Source of the DNA: Solirubrobacteraceae bacterium
GTDB taxonomy: Bacteria > Actinomycetota > Thermoleophilia > Solirubrobacterales > Solirubrobacteraceae
DNA: 64,000 bases
Reading direction: 5' to 3'
NCBI GenBank assembly: GCA_023230855.1
Contig: JALNWQ010000012.1
Location: forward strand, 1 to 64,000
A program made the position numbers and the translations under genes. Below are positions 24,899-32,453 of the stretch, piece by piece. How positions within the stretch are numbered: the stretch's first letter is position 1; each line of letters begins with the position of its first letter. The notes beneath the pieces were generated by a model. That model did no database searches, was not told the DNA's origin, and saw only the letters and a program-made list of their open reading frames with translations.

Positions 24899-26578
24899 AT
24901 GGCTACCACCCTCACGCCGATCCCGCAGGTCCTGGCGCACAAGGTCGAGCCGCCCAAGAAGGGCTGGCTCGACTGGATCACGACCACCGATCACAAGAAG
25001 ATCGGGATCATGTACCTGGTCCTCACCTTCGCGTTCTTCGCGGTAGGCGGGGTCGAGGCGCTCCTCATCCGGTTGCAGCTGGCCGTCCCGGACAACACGC
25101 TGCTGCAGTTCGAGACGTACAACCAGCTCATCACGATGCACGGCACCACGATGGTGTTCCTGTTCGTGGTGCCGGTCATGGCCGGGTTCGGCAACTACTT
25201 CGTGCCGCTGATGATCGGCGCGAAGGACATGGCGTTCCCCAAGCTGAACGCCCTGTCGTTCTGGCTCCTCGCGGCCGGTGGCCTCGTCTTCTACGCGTCG
25301 ATCTTCTTCAACCCGCCCGAGTGCGGTTGGACCTGTTACGTCCCGCTGAGCTCGGCCGAGTACCAGCCCAACGGCGGCGTCGACGCCTGGATCTTCCTCG
25401 TCCACCTCACCGGCATCGGCTCGATCGTCGGCTCGATCAACTTCTACGTCACGATCGCGAACCTCCGCGCGCCCGGGATGACGTGGAGCCGCCTGCCGCT
25501 CTTCTGCTGGTCGATCCTGACCTACTCGGTCCTGCTGATCCTGGCCCTGCCGGCGATCGCGGCGGCCGTGACGCTCCTGCTGGCGGACCGTCACTTCGGC
25601 ACCCACTTCTACGACCCGGGCAACGGCGGATCGCCGATGCTGTGGCAGCACCTCTTCTGGTTCTTCGGCCACCCCGAGGTCTACATCATGATGCTGCCCG
25701 CCTTCGGGATGGTGTCGGAGATCCTCCCGGTGTTCGCCCGCAAGCCGATCTTCGGGTACAAGGCGATCGCTGCGTCGACCCTCGTCATCGCGTTCCTCGG
25801 CCTCATGGTGTGGGCGCACCACATGTTCACCACGCCGAGCCCGAGCGTCGTGCTCGTGTTCTTCATGGTGAGCTCGATGCTCATCTCGATCCCGACCGGC
25901 GTCAAGATCTTCAGTTGGATCGGCACGCTCTGGTCCGGCACGATCGTGTTCAAGACCCCGCTGCTGTTCACCGCGGCGTTCATCGCGACGTTCCTCATCG
26001 GCGGCATCACCGGCATCTTCGTCGCCGTGTACCCGGTCGACTGGCAGCTGCACGATACGTACTTCGTCGTCGCCCACTTCCACTACGTGATCATGGGCGG
26101 TGGCGTGTTCGCGATCTTCGGGGCGCTCTACTACTGGTACCCGAAGATGACCGGCCGGATGATGAGCGAGTCGCTCGGCAAGTGGAGCTTCTGGTTCATG
26201 CTCGTCGGGTTCCACCTGACGTTCCTGGTCCAGCACTCGATCGGCCTCGACGGGATGCCGCGACGGATCCCGGAGTACGCCGACGTCGGTCCGCTCGCGA
26301 CGCTCAACCTCATCTCCACGATCGGCGCGTTCACGCTCGGCTTCGGCATCCTGCTCACGGCGATCAACGCCCTGCGCAGCCTCAAGCGCGGTCCCGTCGC
26401 CGGCGCGGACCCGTGGAAGGCGAACACGCTGGAGTGGTTCATCCCGTCGCCGCCGCCGCAGAACAACTTCGACGCCGTGCCGCGCGTCCGGTCGGTCGAG
26501 CCCATGAAGGACATCCGGGCCGAGATCGACCGTCGCACCGGCGCCCACGTCGAGGCCCCCGTGGAGCAGCCGGCGTGA
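24899..26578 (+). CDS. coxA: Cytochrome c oxidase subunit I (aa3 type)
   Basis: 559 residues with about 12 membrane helices. Proton-pumping terminal oxidase core. Heme and CuB ligands are visible: MHGTTMVFLF, the HPEVYIMMLPAFG loop (His-Tyr crosslink), WAHHMF, and HFHYVIMGGGVFA near the C-terminal heme ligands. It starts 24 nt after coxB. A hydrophilic C-terminal tail of about 50 residues follows the last helix. Confidence 0.98.
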   Translation: MATTLTPIPQVLAHKVEPPKKGWLDWITTTDHKKIGIMYLVLTFAFFAVGGVEALLIRLQLAVPDNTLLQFETYNQLITMHGTTMVFLFVVPVMAGFGNYFVPLMIGAKDMAFPKLNALSFWLLAAGGLVFYASIFFNPPECGWTCYVPLSSAEYQPNGGVDAWIFLVHLTGIGSIVGSINFYVTIANLRAPGMTWSRLPLFCWSILTYSVLLILALPAIAAAVTLLLADRHFGTHFYDPGNGGSPMLWQHLFWFFGHPEVYIMMLPAFGMVSEILPVFARKPIFGYKAIAASTLVIAFLGLMVWAHHMFTTPSPSVVLVFFMVSSMLISIPTGVKIFSWIGTLWSGTIVFKTPLLFTAAFIATFLIGGITGIFVAVYPVDWQLHDTYFVVAHFHYVIMGGGVFAIFGALYYWYPKMTGRMMSESLGKWSFWFMLVGFHLTFLVQHSIGLDGMPRRIPEYADVGPLATLNLISTIGAFTLGFGILLTAINALRSLKRGPVAGADPWKANTLEWFIPSPPPQNNFDAVPRVRSVEPMKDIRAEIDRRTGAHVEAPVEQPA

Positions 26579-26636
26579 CCCATCGACAGCCGAAGCGTTC
26601 CGGGTCCCCGCGCGGCGGGTCCCCGGCGGTGTCGCC

Positions 26637-27557
26637 GTGAGTCCGTCGCGCGCGCACGCCGTGGAGGCGGGCTCGTTCGTCGGGCTCGGCGGCCGCGGCC
26701 GGCGGCTCGTCGGCGACCTCGTCGCCCTGACGAAGCCCAAGGTCCAGTCGCTGCTCCTGCTGACGACGCTCACCGCGATGTACGCGGCCGGGCGACCGTC
26801 GGCCGGGCTCGTCGTGGCGACCCTCGTGGGCGGAGCCCTCTCCGCGGGCGGGGCCAGCGCGTTCAACCACTGGTACGACCGCGACATCGACGCGTTGATG
26901 CCGCGCACCACCGACCGACCGCTGCCGAGCGGCCGCATGGCGCCGCACGTCGCGCTCTGGGTCGCGCTGTGGCTGTCGATCGCGTCGGTGCTCGTCCTCG
27001 GCCTCGCCGTCAACTGGGTCGCGGCCGGGCTTTCGGTCGCCGGCCTCGCCTGGTACTGCGGCGTGTACACGATGTGGCTCAAGCGCCGCACCACGCAGAA
27101 CATCGTCATCGGCGGCGCCGCGGGCGCCTTCCCGCCGATGGTCGGCTGGGCCGCCGTCACCGGCGAGGTGACGTGGACGTCGGTCGCGATGTTCGCGATC
27201 GTGTTCGCGTGGACGGCCCCGCACTTCTGGGCGCTCGCGCTGCTCATCCAGGACGACTACGCCGCGGCCCGCGTGCCGATGCTGCCGGTCGTCCGCGGCG
27301 AGGCGGTCACCCACCGTGCGATCGTCAACTGGAGCGCCGTCACGGTCGCGGTGTCGCTCGCCCCGGCCCTCATCGGCACGATGGGCCCGCTCTACATCGC
27401 GGTCGCCCTCATCCTCGGCGTCGAGTTGCTCCGCCGCTCCGTCCTGCTCCGGCAGCGCGCGGACCGGCCGGCCGCCGTCGCCCTGCATCTGTACGCCCTG
27501 GCCTACCTCGCGGTGTTGTTCCTCGCGATGGTCGTCGACCACCAGCTCGGTCTCTAG
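26637..27557 (+). CDS. ctaB: Protoheme IX farnesyltransferase (heme O synthase)
   Basis: 306 residues with about nine helices, UbiA superfamily. Farnesylates heme b to heme O for the oxidase. The Asp-rich motif is SAFNHWYDRDIDALMPRTTDRPLP, and the second polar motif includes YTMWLKRRTTQNIVIGG. GTG start. It is joined to coxA by a 21-codon ORF that overlaps both by 4 nt. Confidence 0.96.
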   Translation: MSPSRAHAVEAGSFVGLGGRGRRLVGDLVALTKPKVQSLLLLTTLTAMYAAGRPSAGLVVATLVGGALSAGGASAFNHWYDRDIDALMPRTTDRPLPSGRMAPHVALWVALWLSIASVLVLGLAVNWVAAGLSVAGLAWYCGVYTMWLKRRTTQNIVIGGAAGAFPPMVGWAAVTGEVTWTSVAMFAIVFAWTAPHFWALALLIQDDYAAARVPMLPVVRGEAVTHRAIVNWSAVTVAVSLAPALIGTMGPLYIAVALILGVELLRRSVLLRQRADRPAAVALHLYALAYLAVLFLAMVVDHQLGL

Positions 27558-27565
27558 GAGGATCC

Positions 27566-27676
27566 ATGGATCGCAACCTCGCAAAGCGGAACCTTCGCGA
27601 CGCCCTCATCGCGGGCATCGTCGTGATGGTGATGTTCCTGCTGACCTTCGTCGCCGCCGCCATCTACATCGCCTGA
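27566..27676 (+). CDS. Single-helix oxidase-cluster microprotein (36 aa)
   Basis: MDRNLAKRNLRDALIAGIVVMV followed by the rest of one membrane helix, ending in a short polar tail. A perfect AGGAGG lies 5 nt before the ATG, one of the best ribosome-binding sites in the window, so translation is likely strong. It sits between ctaB (8 nt) and the next small subunit gene (4 nt). It is probably an accessory or assembly subunit of the aa3 oxidase, analogous in size to CcoQ-type subunits. This role is inferred from position. Confidence 0.8.
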   Translation: MDRNLAKRNLRDALIAGIVVMVMFLLTFVAAAIYIA

Positions 27677-27680
27677 TCCC

Positions 27681-27914
27681 ATGAGCGAACTCGACAAGCC
27701 CGTCCCGCCCGCAGGCGAGGACATCCACCTTCCCGGCGGCAGCATCCAGCCGCTCCTGCTCACGATCGGGATCACCATGATCCTCATCGGGGTCACGGAG
27801 ATGTATTGGATCATGGCCGTCGGCATCATCCTCACCGTCGCGACGCTCGTCGCCTGGGTGCGGGACGCGATGCGCGAGATCAACTCGTTCCCGCTGCACC
27901 ACGACGAGCACTGA
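27681..27914 (+). CDS. Cytochrome c oxidase subunit IV-like small membrane protein
   Basis: 77 residues: a polar N-terminus with EDIHLPGGSIQPLLLTIGITMILIGV, a pattern typical of small aa3-oxidase subunits, then two membrane helices and a His/Asp-rich end. It most likely stabilises subunit I. Last gene of the coxB-coxA-ctaB run; a 22-bp perfect palindrome follows. Confidence 0.8.
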   Translation: MSELDKPVPPAGEDIHLPGGSIQPLLLTIGITMILIGVTEMYWIMAVGIILTVATLVAWVRDAMREINSFPLHHDEH

Positions 27915-27923
27915 CGGACGACG

Positions 27924-27945
27924 CGCCCCGCCACGTGGCGGGGCG
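27924..27945 (+). terminator. Cox-cluster terminator (22-bp palindrome)
   Basis: A perfect, uninterrupted 22-bp palindrome starting 10 nt after the stop of the last cox gene. It folds to a GC hairpin with a minimal loop. Confidence 0.65.
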
Positions 27946-28018
27946 GCGTGCCGAGCCCTCCGTCCGGGGCTCCGCTCCGCGTCGTGGCACGACGGCGGAG
28001 GCCGGGGCGGCATGGGCA

Positions 28019-28024
28019 TAGACT
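28019..28024 (+). promoter_or_regulatory. Putative leaderless -10
   Basis: TAGACT followed by 6 nt and the ATG at 28031. Confidence 0.5.
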
Positions 28025-28030
28025 GGTCCG

Positions 28031-28366
28031 ATGGTCGTCCCCACCGCCCTTTCGTTCGGGGGGGTGAGCCTGCTGGCCGTCCTCACGATGACCGGCGCGC
28101 TCCTGCTGCTCGGCCTCCTGTGGCCGGGCGACGGCTCGCGCCAGATCGACTGGCGCCCCACCAGATCGCCTGAGCAGGAGGCGATCGACGAGATCGACGA
28201 CGTGCAACAGATGCTCAACGCCACCAACGCCCGCAGACGCCGTCGCGGCGCCCCCGACCTGGACGAGGACGCCATCGGGCTACAGCTCGCCGCCGAGCGC
28301 GAGGCGCTGCGGGCATGGGCCGAGCGTCGAGCGGGGGCCGGACACGACGGCGAGGACGGCGCCTGA
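28031..28366 (+). CDS. Hypothetical membrane-anchored protein (111 aa)
   Basis: One N-terminal helix (LLAVLTMTGALLLLGLLW) then a charged, helical cytoplasmic part rich in Glu, Asp, Arg and Ala (EQEAIDEIDDVQQMLNATNA...). It overlaps the next gene by one base (TGATG), so the pair is an operon. No family recognised. Confidence 0.72.
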   Translation: MVVPTALSFGGVSLLAVLTMTGALLLLGLLWPGDGSRQIDWRPTRSPEQEAIDEIDDVQQMLNATNARRRRRGAPDLDEDAIGLQLAAEREALRAWAERRAGAGHDGEDGA

Positions 28367-28863
28367 TGCGCCTGCTGCTCGTCGGTGGGGGAGAGCGTGG
28401 CCTGCGGCTCTGCCGCACGCTCGCCGCGGACGGCCACGCGGTGCGCGTCGTGACCCGCGATCCGGACCGTCACGACGCGATCCGCGCCGCTGGCGGCGAG
28501 CCGTGGGACGGTGATCCGGACCGCATCGGCACCCTGCGCTACGCGCTCGACAACGTGACGATCGTCCTGTGGGCGTTGGGCAACGCCACCGGTCCGGAGG
28601 TCGCGGTCCGGGCGTTGCACTCCACCCGCCTCGAGATGCTGTTGGAGCGCACGATCGACACCACCGTGCGTGGCGTGCTGTACGAGTGCACCGGCACGTT
28701 GCCGGTCGAGCTCCTGAGCCAGGGGGCGCGGATCGTGGAGCGCCTGTGTCGGCACAACGAGATCCCCTGGGGGCTGCTCTACCACGAGCCGACCGACCCG
28801 GACGGCTGGGCTGCGTCGGCGCACGGCGCGATCGCGCATATCCTGAGTCGCGAGCGCGGGTGA
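28366..28863 (+). CDS. NAD(P)-binding Rossmann-fold protein
   Basis: 165 residues. Begins RLLLVGGGERGLRLCRTLAADGHAVRVVTRDPDR, a glycine-rich dinucleotide-binding beta-alpha-beta of the NAD-dependent epimerase / NmrA-like type. The rest is short and lacks a clear YxxxK. It may be a small NAD(P)-sensing or reductase-like protein. ATG 28366 follows from the overlap with the upstream membrane protein. Confidence 0.72.
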   Translation: MRLLLVGGGERGLRLCRTLAADGHAVRVVTRDPDRHDAIRAAGGEPWDGDPDRIGTLRYALDNVTIVLWALGNATGPEVAVRALHSTRLEMLLERTIDTTVRGVLYECTGTLPVELLSQGARIVERLCRHNEIPWGLLYHEPTDPDGWAASAHGAIAHILSRERG

Positions 28864-29002
28864 GCCGCTGCCCGCGGGCCGCTTCGGCGCCGCGGGTGCG
28901 TCGGCGGCCGTGCGCCGGAGAGGTGGGCGAGGCGCTTCGGCTCGCCGGCGGGCCTCCACGTGGCCGACCGGACGATCACGCGTCTCCGGTCCGGCCGGGG
29001 GT

Positions 29003-29032
29003 GGGCGCTCCGGCCGCAAGGCGGGAGCGCCC
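29003..29032 (-). terminator. Hairpin downstream of the peroxiredoxin gene
   Basis: 9-bp stem (29003-29011 with 29024-29032) and 12-nt loop, about 20 nt beyond the peroxiredoxin stop. Apart from this hairpin, 28864-29052 contains no gene that I can support. Confidence 0.6.
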
Positions 29033-29052
29033 GGAGCCCCGGAGGGGCCGCG

Positions 29053-29718
29053 CTACTTCGAGGTCGGCGGCGCGACGACCCGCATGTACGGCAGCGGCGT
29101 CTTCCAACCCTCGGGGTACAGGGTCTTCGCCTCGTCGTCGCTGATCGCGCCGGTGAGGACGACGTCGTCGCCCGGGCTCCACTGGGCCGGCGTCGCGACC
29201 CGATGGGCGACGCTGAGCTGCAACGCGTCGAGCGCCCGCAGGATCTCGTCGAAGTTGCGGCCGATCGTCATCGGGTAGATGAAGACGAGCTTGATCTGCT
29301 TGTCCGGGCCGATGATGAACACGTTGCGCAGCGTGGCGTTCTGGGCGGGCGTCCGCTCGGTCGGATCGCCGGCCGTGTCCGCCGGCAGCATCCCGTACGC
29401 CTTCGCGACCGCGAAGTCCGTGTCACCGATCAGCGGGAACGTCGGACGCGTGCCGCTGAACTCGGCGATGTCGTCGAACCACTTCTCGTGGTTGTCGATC
29501 GGGTCGACCGAGATCGCGATCGGCTTGGCGCCACGCTTCTCGAACTCGCCGTTGATGAGCGCCATGTAGCCGAGCTCGGTGGTGCAGATCGGCGTGAAGT
29601 CGCGCGGATGCGAGAAGAGGATGCCCCAGCTGTCGCCGAGCCACTCGTGGAAGCTGATGCGACCCTGCGTCGTCTCCGCCTCGAAATCCGGTGCGATGTC
29701 CCCGATGGTCAGTGCCAT
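29053..29718 (-). CDS. 1-Cys peroxiredoxin (Prx6 type)
   Basis: 221 residues. Reduces hydroperoxides. The peroxidatic cysteine lies in HPRDFTPICTTELGYMA, with the PxxxTxxC geometry. No resolving cysteine is visible, and length plus the C-terminal extension fit the Prx6/AhpC-TSA 1-Cys class. ATG 29718 is chosen over an upstream in-frame ATG at 29766 because GGAAGGGA lies just upstream and the longer start would cover the promoter and its inverted repeat. Confidence 0.93.
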   Translation of the reverse strand: MALTIGDIAPDFEAETTQGRISFHEWLGDSWGILFSHPRDFTPICTTELGYMALINGEFEKRGAKPIAISVDPIDNHEKWFDDIAEFSGTRPTFPLIGDTDFAVAKAYGMLPADTAGDPTERTPAQNATLRNVFIIGPDKQIKLVFIYPMTIGRNFDEILRALDALQLSVAHRVATPAQWSPGDDVVLTGAISDDEAKTLYPEGWKTPLPYMRVVAPPTSK

Positions 29719-29735
29719 GATCGTCCCTTCCGACG

Positions 29736-29778
29736 TGCATCGAAATGATGCATTGCAGATATACATACGAGGATATAC
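29736..29778 (-). promoter_or_regulatory. Peroxiredoxin promoter with inverted and direct repeats
   Basis: An AT-rich island. It contains an inverted repeat TGCATC-5 nt-GATGCA (29736-29752) and two GATATAC copies exactly 14 nt apart (29758-29764 and 29772-29778; GTATATC on the gene strand, each holding a -10-like TATATC). The layout suggests regulated transcription, possibly by a redox-responsive factor. Confidence 0.5.
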
Positions 29779-29810
29779 GGTCCCGGCGGTGACCGCGCGC
29801 CCCGGGACGG

Positions 29811-29826
29811 CGGGGCGTCCGCCCCG
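29811..29826 (-). terminator. Hairpin after the Nudix gene
   Basis: 7-bp CGGGGCG/CGCCCCG stem with a 2-nt centre, beginning 16 nt beyond the Nudix stop on the minus strand. Confidence 0.5.
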
Positions 29827-29841
29827 GCGCCGAACCGCCGC

Positions 29842-30444
29842 TCACGCGTCCGGCGCCCACCGCGAGAACAGGTCGACGAGCATCCGCGCCGTCGCCCCCC
29901 ACACGAACGCGTCGCCGACCTCGAAGACGTCGGTGTGGAACGGGATCCCGCGCCGGACCAGCCGACGGCGGTGATGGCTGTCGCGCAACTCGACGAGATC
30001 GAGGTCCAGCACCTCGTCCACCTCGACCGGCGACGGCGTCCACGCCGACGGGGGCGCGACCCACCCGACCACCGGATGGACCACGTACCCGGTGACCATC
30101 GTGCCTACCGGGGGCAGGGCGCCCACCACCTCCACCGCGCTCGGCTCCAGGCCCACCTCCTCATGGGCCTCCCGCAACGCCGTCGCCGTCGGCGACCCGT
30201 CCTCCGGGTCGCTCCGGCCACCCGGGAAGCTGATCTCGCCGGCATGGCGACGCATGTCGCGATGCCGGCGCGTCAGGAGCACGCGGGTGCGACCGTCGCG
30301 CACCCACAGCGGGACGAGCACCGCCGCGCGCGTCGTGCCGCCGATCGCGGTCAGACCGGCCGCCACCTCCGGGACGAGCAGCGCGTCGCGCAGCGACCCG
30401 GGAGGGACGTCCCGGTCAGCGGGGGGAACCGACCCGCTCGACAC
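29842..30444 (-). CDS. Nudix hydrolase, CoA-pyrophosphatase-like
   Basis: 200 residues. Has the CoA-pyrophosphatase pattern HAGEISFPGGRSDPEDGSPTA followed by TALREAHEEVGL (the Nudix box, with metal-binding Glu residues), then YVVHPVVGWV. It probably hydrolyses CoA or a related nucleotide to the 4'-phosphopantetheine part and 3',5'-ADP. The GTG start at 30444 overlaps the upstream osmC-like gene by 29 nt; a start just after that stop is also possible. It is in an operon with the OsmC gene. Confidence 0.85.
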   Translation of the reverse strand: MSSGSVPPADRDVPPGSLRDALLVPEVAAGLTAIGGTTRAAVLVPLWVRDGRTRVLLTRRHRDMRRHAGEISFPGGRSDPEDGSPTATALREAHEEVGLEPSAVEVVGALPPVGTMVTGYVVHPVVGWVAPPSAWTPSPVEVDEVLDLDLVELRDSHHRRRLVRRGIPFHTDVFEVGDAFVWGATARMLVDLFSRWAPDA

Positions 30445-30832
30445 GCTCGTCGAACATGACTTCCCCGTCCAGGATCCGGTGGACGGGGCACTTCGTCGCG
30501 ATCACCCGCAACCGGTCGACCTGCTCGTCCGTGAGCGACTCGTCCACGCGCAACGTCACCTCGAACGCGGTCGGTCGACCACGCTCCGCCGGACGCTGAT
30601 GGCACTCCACCTCGAGATCGCCGATGTCCCACCCCTTGCGCTGGGCGTACATCTGCAACGTGATCGCCGTGCACCCCGCGAGGCTCGCGGCGAGCAGCTC
30701 CTGGGGCGTCGGCGCCGCGTCGCCTCCACCGAGCTCCGTCGGCTCATCGACGACGATCTCGTGATCGCGCATCCGGATCACGTGCCGGAACGCCTCCTCA
30801 CGGCGGGAACGCGCTCTGATCTGGATGGGCAT
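30416..30832 (-). CDS. OsmC/Ohr family protein
   Basis: 138 residues. OsmC-type thiol peroxidase or related redox protein. The two conserved cysteines are in LLAASLAGCTAITLQMYAQ and ATKCPVHRIL, separated as expected for the fold. ATG 30832 has CGGAG upstream. It precedes the Nudix gene with overlap. Together with the nearby 1-Cys peroxiredoxin on the same strand it forms a small peroxide-defence neighbourhood. Confidence 0.9.
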   Translation of the reverse strand: MPIQIRARSRREEAFRHVIRMRDHEIVVDEPTELGGGDAAPTPQELLAASLAGCTAITLQMYAQRKGWDIGDLEVECHQRPAERGRPTAFEVTLRVDESLTDEQVDRLRVIATKCPVHRILDGEVMFDERVERVGSPR

Positions 30833-30970
30833 GGAACGGGCTCCGATCGACGAACCGGCGAGGATACGACGATCGAGTATGACACCGGCCCACGCGTCGG
30901 CCCCACCCCGACGAGGCGCCCCGCCGGGCCCGGCCGACGTCCGCCTGGCCGCGCCGGCGTCCACCATCGG

Positions 30971-30976
30971 TACACT
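30971..30976 (+). promoter_or_regulatory. Putative -10 of tRNA-Pro
   Basis: TACACT 13 nt before the mature tRNA 5' end. Confidence 0.5.
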
Positions 30977-30989
30977 GCGCCGGCCAGTA

Positions 30990-31063
30990 CGGGGCGTGGC
31001 GCAGCCTGGTAGCGCACCGACTTTGGGTGTCGGGGGTCGCTGGTTCGAATCCGGCCGCCCCGA
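30990..31063 (+). tRNA. tRNA-Pro(TGG)
   Basis: 74-nt cloverleaf. Acceptor CGGGGCG/CGCCCCG, D-arm GCGC...GCGC, anticodon stem CCGAC/GTCGG with loop TTTGGGT (anticodon TGG), T-arm GCTGG-TTCGAAT-CCGGC, discriminator A. CCA is not encoded. Confidence 0.96.
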
Positions 31064-31080
31064 CTCCGACGACCCGCGCG
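31041..31080 (+). repeat. Direct repeat copy 1: tRNA-Pro 3' end plus flank
   Basis: 40 bp covering the T-arm and acceptor 3' strand of tRNA-Pro plus 17 bp of flank. It matches 31124-31163 at 36 of 40 positions, with the last 22 identical. Confidence 0.85.
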
Positions 31081-31123
31081 GCCGAGCGCGAGCGACCGAC
31101 CGGACCCGGGCCCCGCCCGCCGC

Positions 31124-31163
31124 CGGCTCGAATCCGGGCGTCCCGACTCCGACGACCCGCGCG
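31124..31163 (+). repeat. Direct repeat copy 2: tRNA-Pro 3' end remnant
   Basis: Second copy, 83 bp downstream of the first. It keeps the CTCGAATCC T-loop region but no anticodon or D-arm is found upstream of it, so it is a fragment and not a second tRNA gene. Confidence 0.85.
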
Positions 31164-31234
31164 AATCGAGGAGAACGCCGGCGCGCCACGATTCGGTTGC
31201 CCGAACCAGCCGCACGACGTGCAACGATGGTTGC

Positions 31235-31921
31235 GTGACGACGATCGGCGAGACGAAGACCGGGGTCACCGACGGCGCGACCGCGCCCACGACCCACGAG
31301 GTGGGCCGGACGGACGTCCTACGGGCGTCTCCACCGATGTTCCGGGCGCCGTTGATCGACCGGTTCACCCGCGTCCACCCCGTCGTGCCGCCCCTCATCT
31401 TCGTCCCGGCGATCGTCTGGCTCGCGCTCGCCGCCGACCGGCGCGGCGTCGCGACCCTGACGCTGGGGCTCCTCGTCTTCGCCGGGTGGGTCGTGTGGGG
31501 CCTCGTCGAGTACTGGATCCACCGCGTGCTCTTCCACATCGAGCCGGAGCGCGGCCTGGGAGCCCGACTCCACTGGATGGTCCACGGCGTGCACCACGAC
31601 CACCCGAACGACCCGCTGCGGCTCGTCATGCCACCCGCCGTGTCGGTGCCCGGGACCGCGCTGTTCGTCCTGCTCTTCACCACCACCCTCGGCACCGGCC
31701 CGGGGCTCGCCGTCGGGGCCGGGTTCGTCCTGGGCTACCTCGTCTACGACATGGTCCACCACCACCTGCACCACCGGCGCGCACGCACGAGGACCGGCCG
31801 CTGGTTCCGGGAGCTGCACATGCGGCACCACTTCCAGGACGACACGAAGGGCTACGGGATCAGCTGGCCGTGGTGGGACATGGTGTTCGGCACGTTCACC
31901 CGGCGCGGCGGGCGCGACTGA
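31235..31921 (+). CDS. Membrane fatty-acid hydroxylase/sterol-desaturase-like protein
   Basis: 228 residues, di-iron membrane enzyme. The His clusters are HRVLFH, HGVHHDHPND, HHHLHH and HMRHHF, the eight-His ligand set of the fatty acid hydroxylase superfamily (as in FA2H/Scs7). Four or five helices lie around them. It likely hydroxylates a lipid acyl chain at the membrane. GTG start; AACGAT lies 6 nt upstream. It sits alone between tRNA genes. Confidence 0.87.
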   Translation: MTTIGETKTGVTDGATAPTTHEVGRTDVLRASPPMFRAPLIDRFTRVHPVVPPLIFVPAIVWLALAADRRGVATLTLGLLVFAGWVVWGLVEYWIHRVLFHIEPERGLGARLHWMVHGVHHDHPNDPLRLVMPPAVSVPGTALFVLLFTTTLGTGPGLAVGAGFVLGYLVYDMVHHHLHHRRARTRTGRWFRELHMRHHFQDDTKGYGISWPWWDMVFGTFTRRGGRD

Positions 31922-31955
31922 CCCGGTCCGCGCCACCGGGCGCTGCCGCCCGCGG

Positions 31956-31961
31956 TACCGT
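31956..31961 (+). promoter_or_regulatory. Putative -10 of tRNA-Arg
   Basis: TACCGT 14 nt before the mature tRNA 5' end. Confidence 0.45.
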
Positions 31962-31975
31962 CCCCGGTGGCATCG

Positions 31976-32049
31976 GCCCCCGTAGCTCAGCTGGATAGAG
32001 CAGCGGCCTTCTAATCCGCAGGTCCTTGGTTCGAATCCAAGCGGGGGCG
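31976..32049 (+). tRNA. tRNA-Arg(TCT)
   Basis: 74 nt. Acceptor GCCCCCG/CGGGGGC, D-arm GCTC...GAGC, anticodon loop CTTCTAA (anticodon TCT), T-arm CTTGG-TTCGAAT-CCAAG, discriminator G. The last pair of the anticodon stem (31-39) is a C/T mismatch. CCA is not encoded. Confidence 0.95.
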
Positions 32050-32144
32050 TGTCGGACAGGGGCGTCGGCGAGGAACCGTCCGCGTCGACGCCCACCGCCT
32101 CCGCGCCGACGGGGCACGGGACCGCGCAGCGGCGCGGGGAGCGG

Positions 32145-32150
32145 TACCCT
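32145..32150 (+). promoter_or_regulatory. Putative -10 of tRNA-His
   Basis: TACCCT 11 nt before the tRNA-His 5' end. Confidence 0.45.
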
Positions 32151-32161
32151 GCCTGCGACGC

Positions 32162-32235
32162 GGCGGACGTAGCTCAGCTGGTAGAGCTCCTGGTTGTGGT
32201 CCAGGCGGTCGCGGGTTCGAGTCCCGTCGTTCGCC
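32162..32235 (+). tRNA. tRNA-His(GTG)
   Basis: Includes the encoded extra 5' G (32162) opposite C73, the identity element for HisRS. Acceptor GCGGACG/CGTTCGC, anticodon stem CCTGG/CCAGG with loop TTGTGGT (anticodon GTG), T-loop TTCGAGT. An imperfect GC hairpin (32249-32255 with 32276-32282) follows and may be its terminator. Confidence 0.95.
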
Positions 32236-32453
32236 CCTCGTCGCTCCTGGCGCCGTCGTCCTCCCCGGAGGGCGGCGGCGCCTCGTCGTCGTGGGCACGG
32301 CGCCGCCGATGCAAGCGCGCGCCCGGTCGGCAAGCACCGCAACTCCGTCGACACCGCCCGGTTGGAGGAGGTGGAGGCCACCGCGCCGCGGTCCGCCCGA
32401 ACGGCGCTCCGGACGGCGCGTGGCCGATGCTCCCACCCGACCGAGAGAGAGTC

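Noticed and set aside
23681..27247. A 1188-codon open frame antisense to coxB-coxA-ctaB
   Set aside because: It is Arg/Asp/His/Glu-rich with no domain, and lies exactly opposite strongly conserved oxidase genes. Long antisense frames arise from GC3-biased codons.
31085..31163. A second tRNA gene downstream of tRNA-Pro
   Set aside because: Only the T-loop/acceptor remnant is present; there is no D-arm or anticodon arm upstream of it.
30990..32235. Prophage or genomic island at the tRNA cluster
   Set aside because: No integrase, recombinase or phage gene is present, and base composition does not shift. Only the duplicated tRNA end remains as a possible trace.
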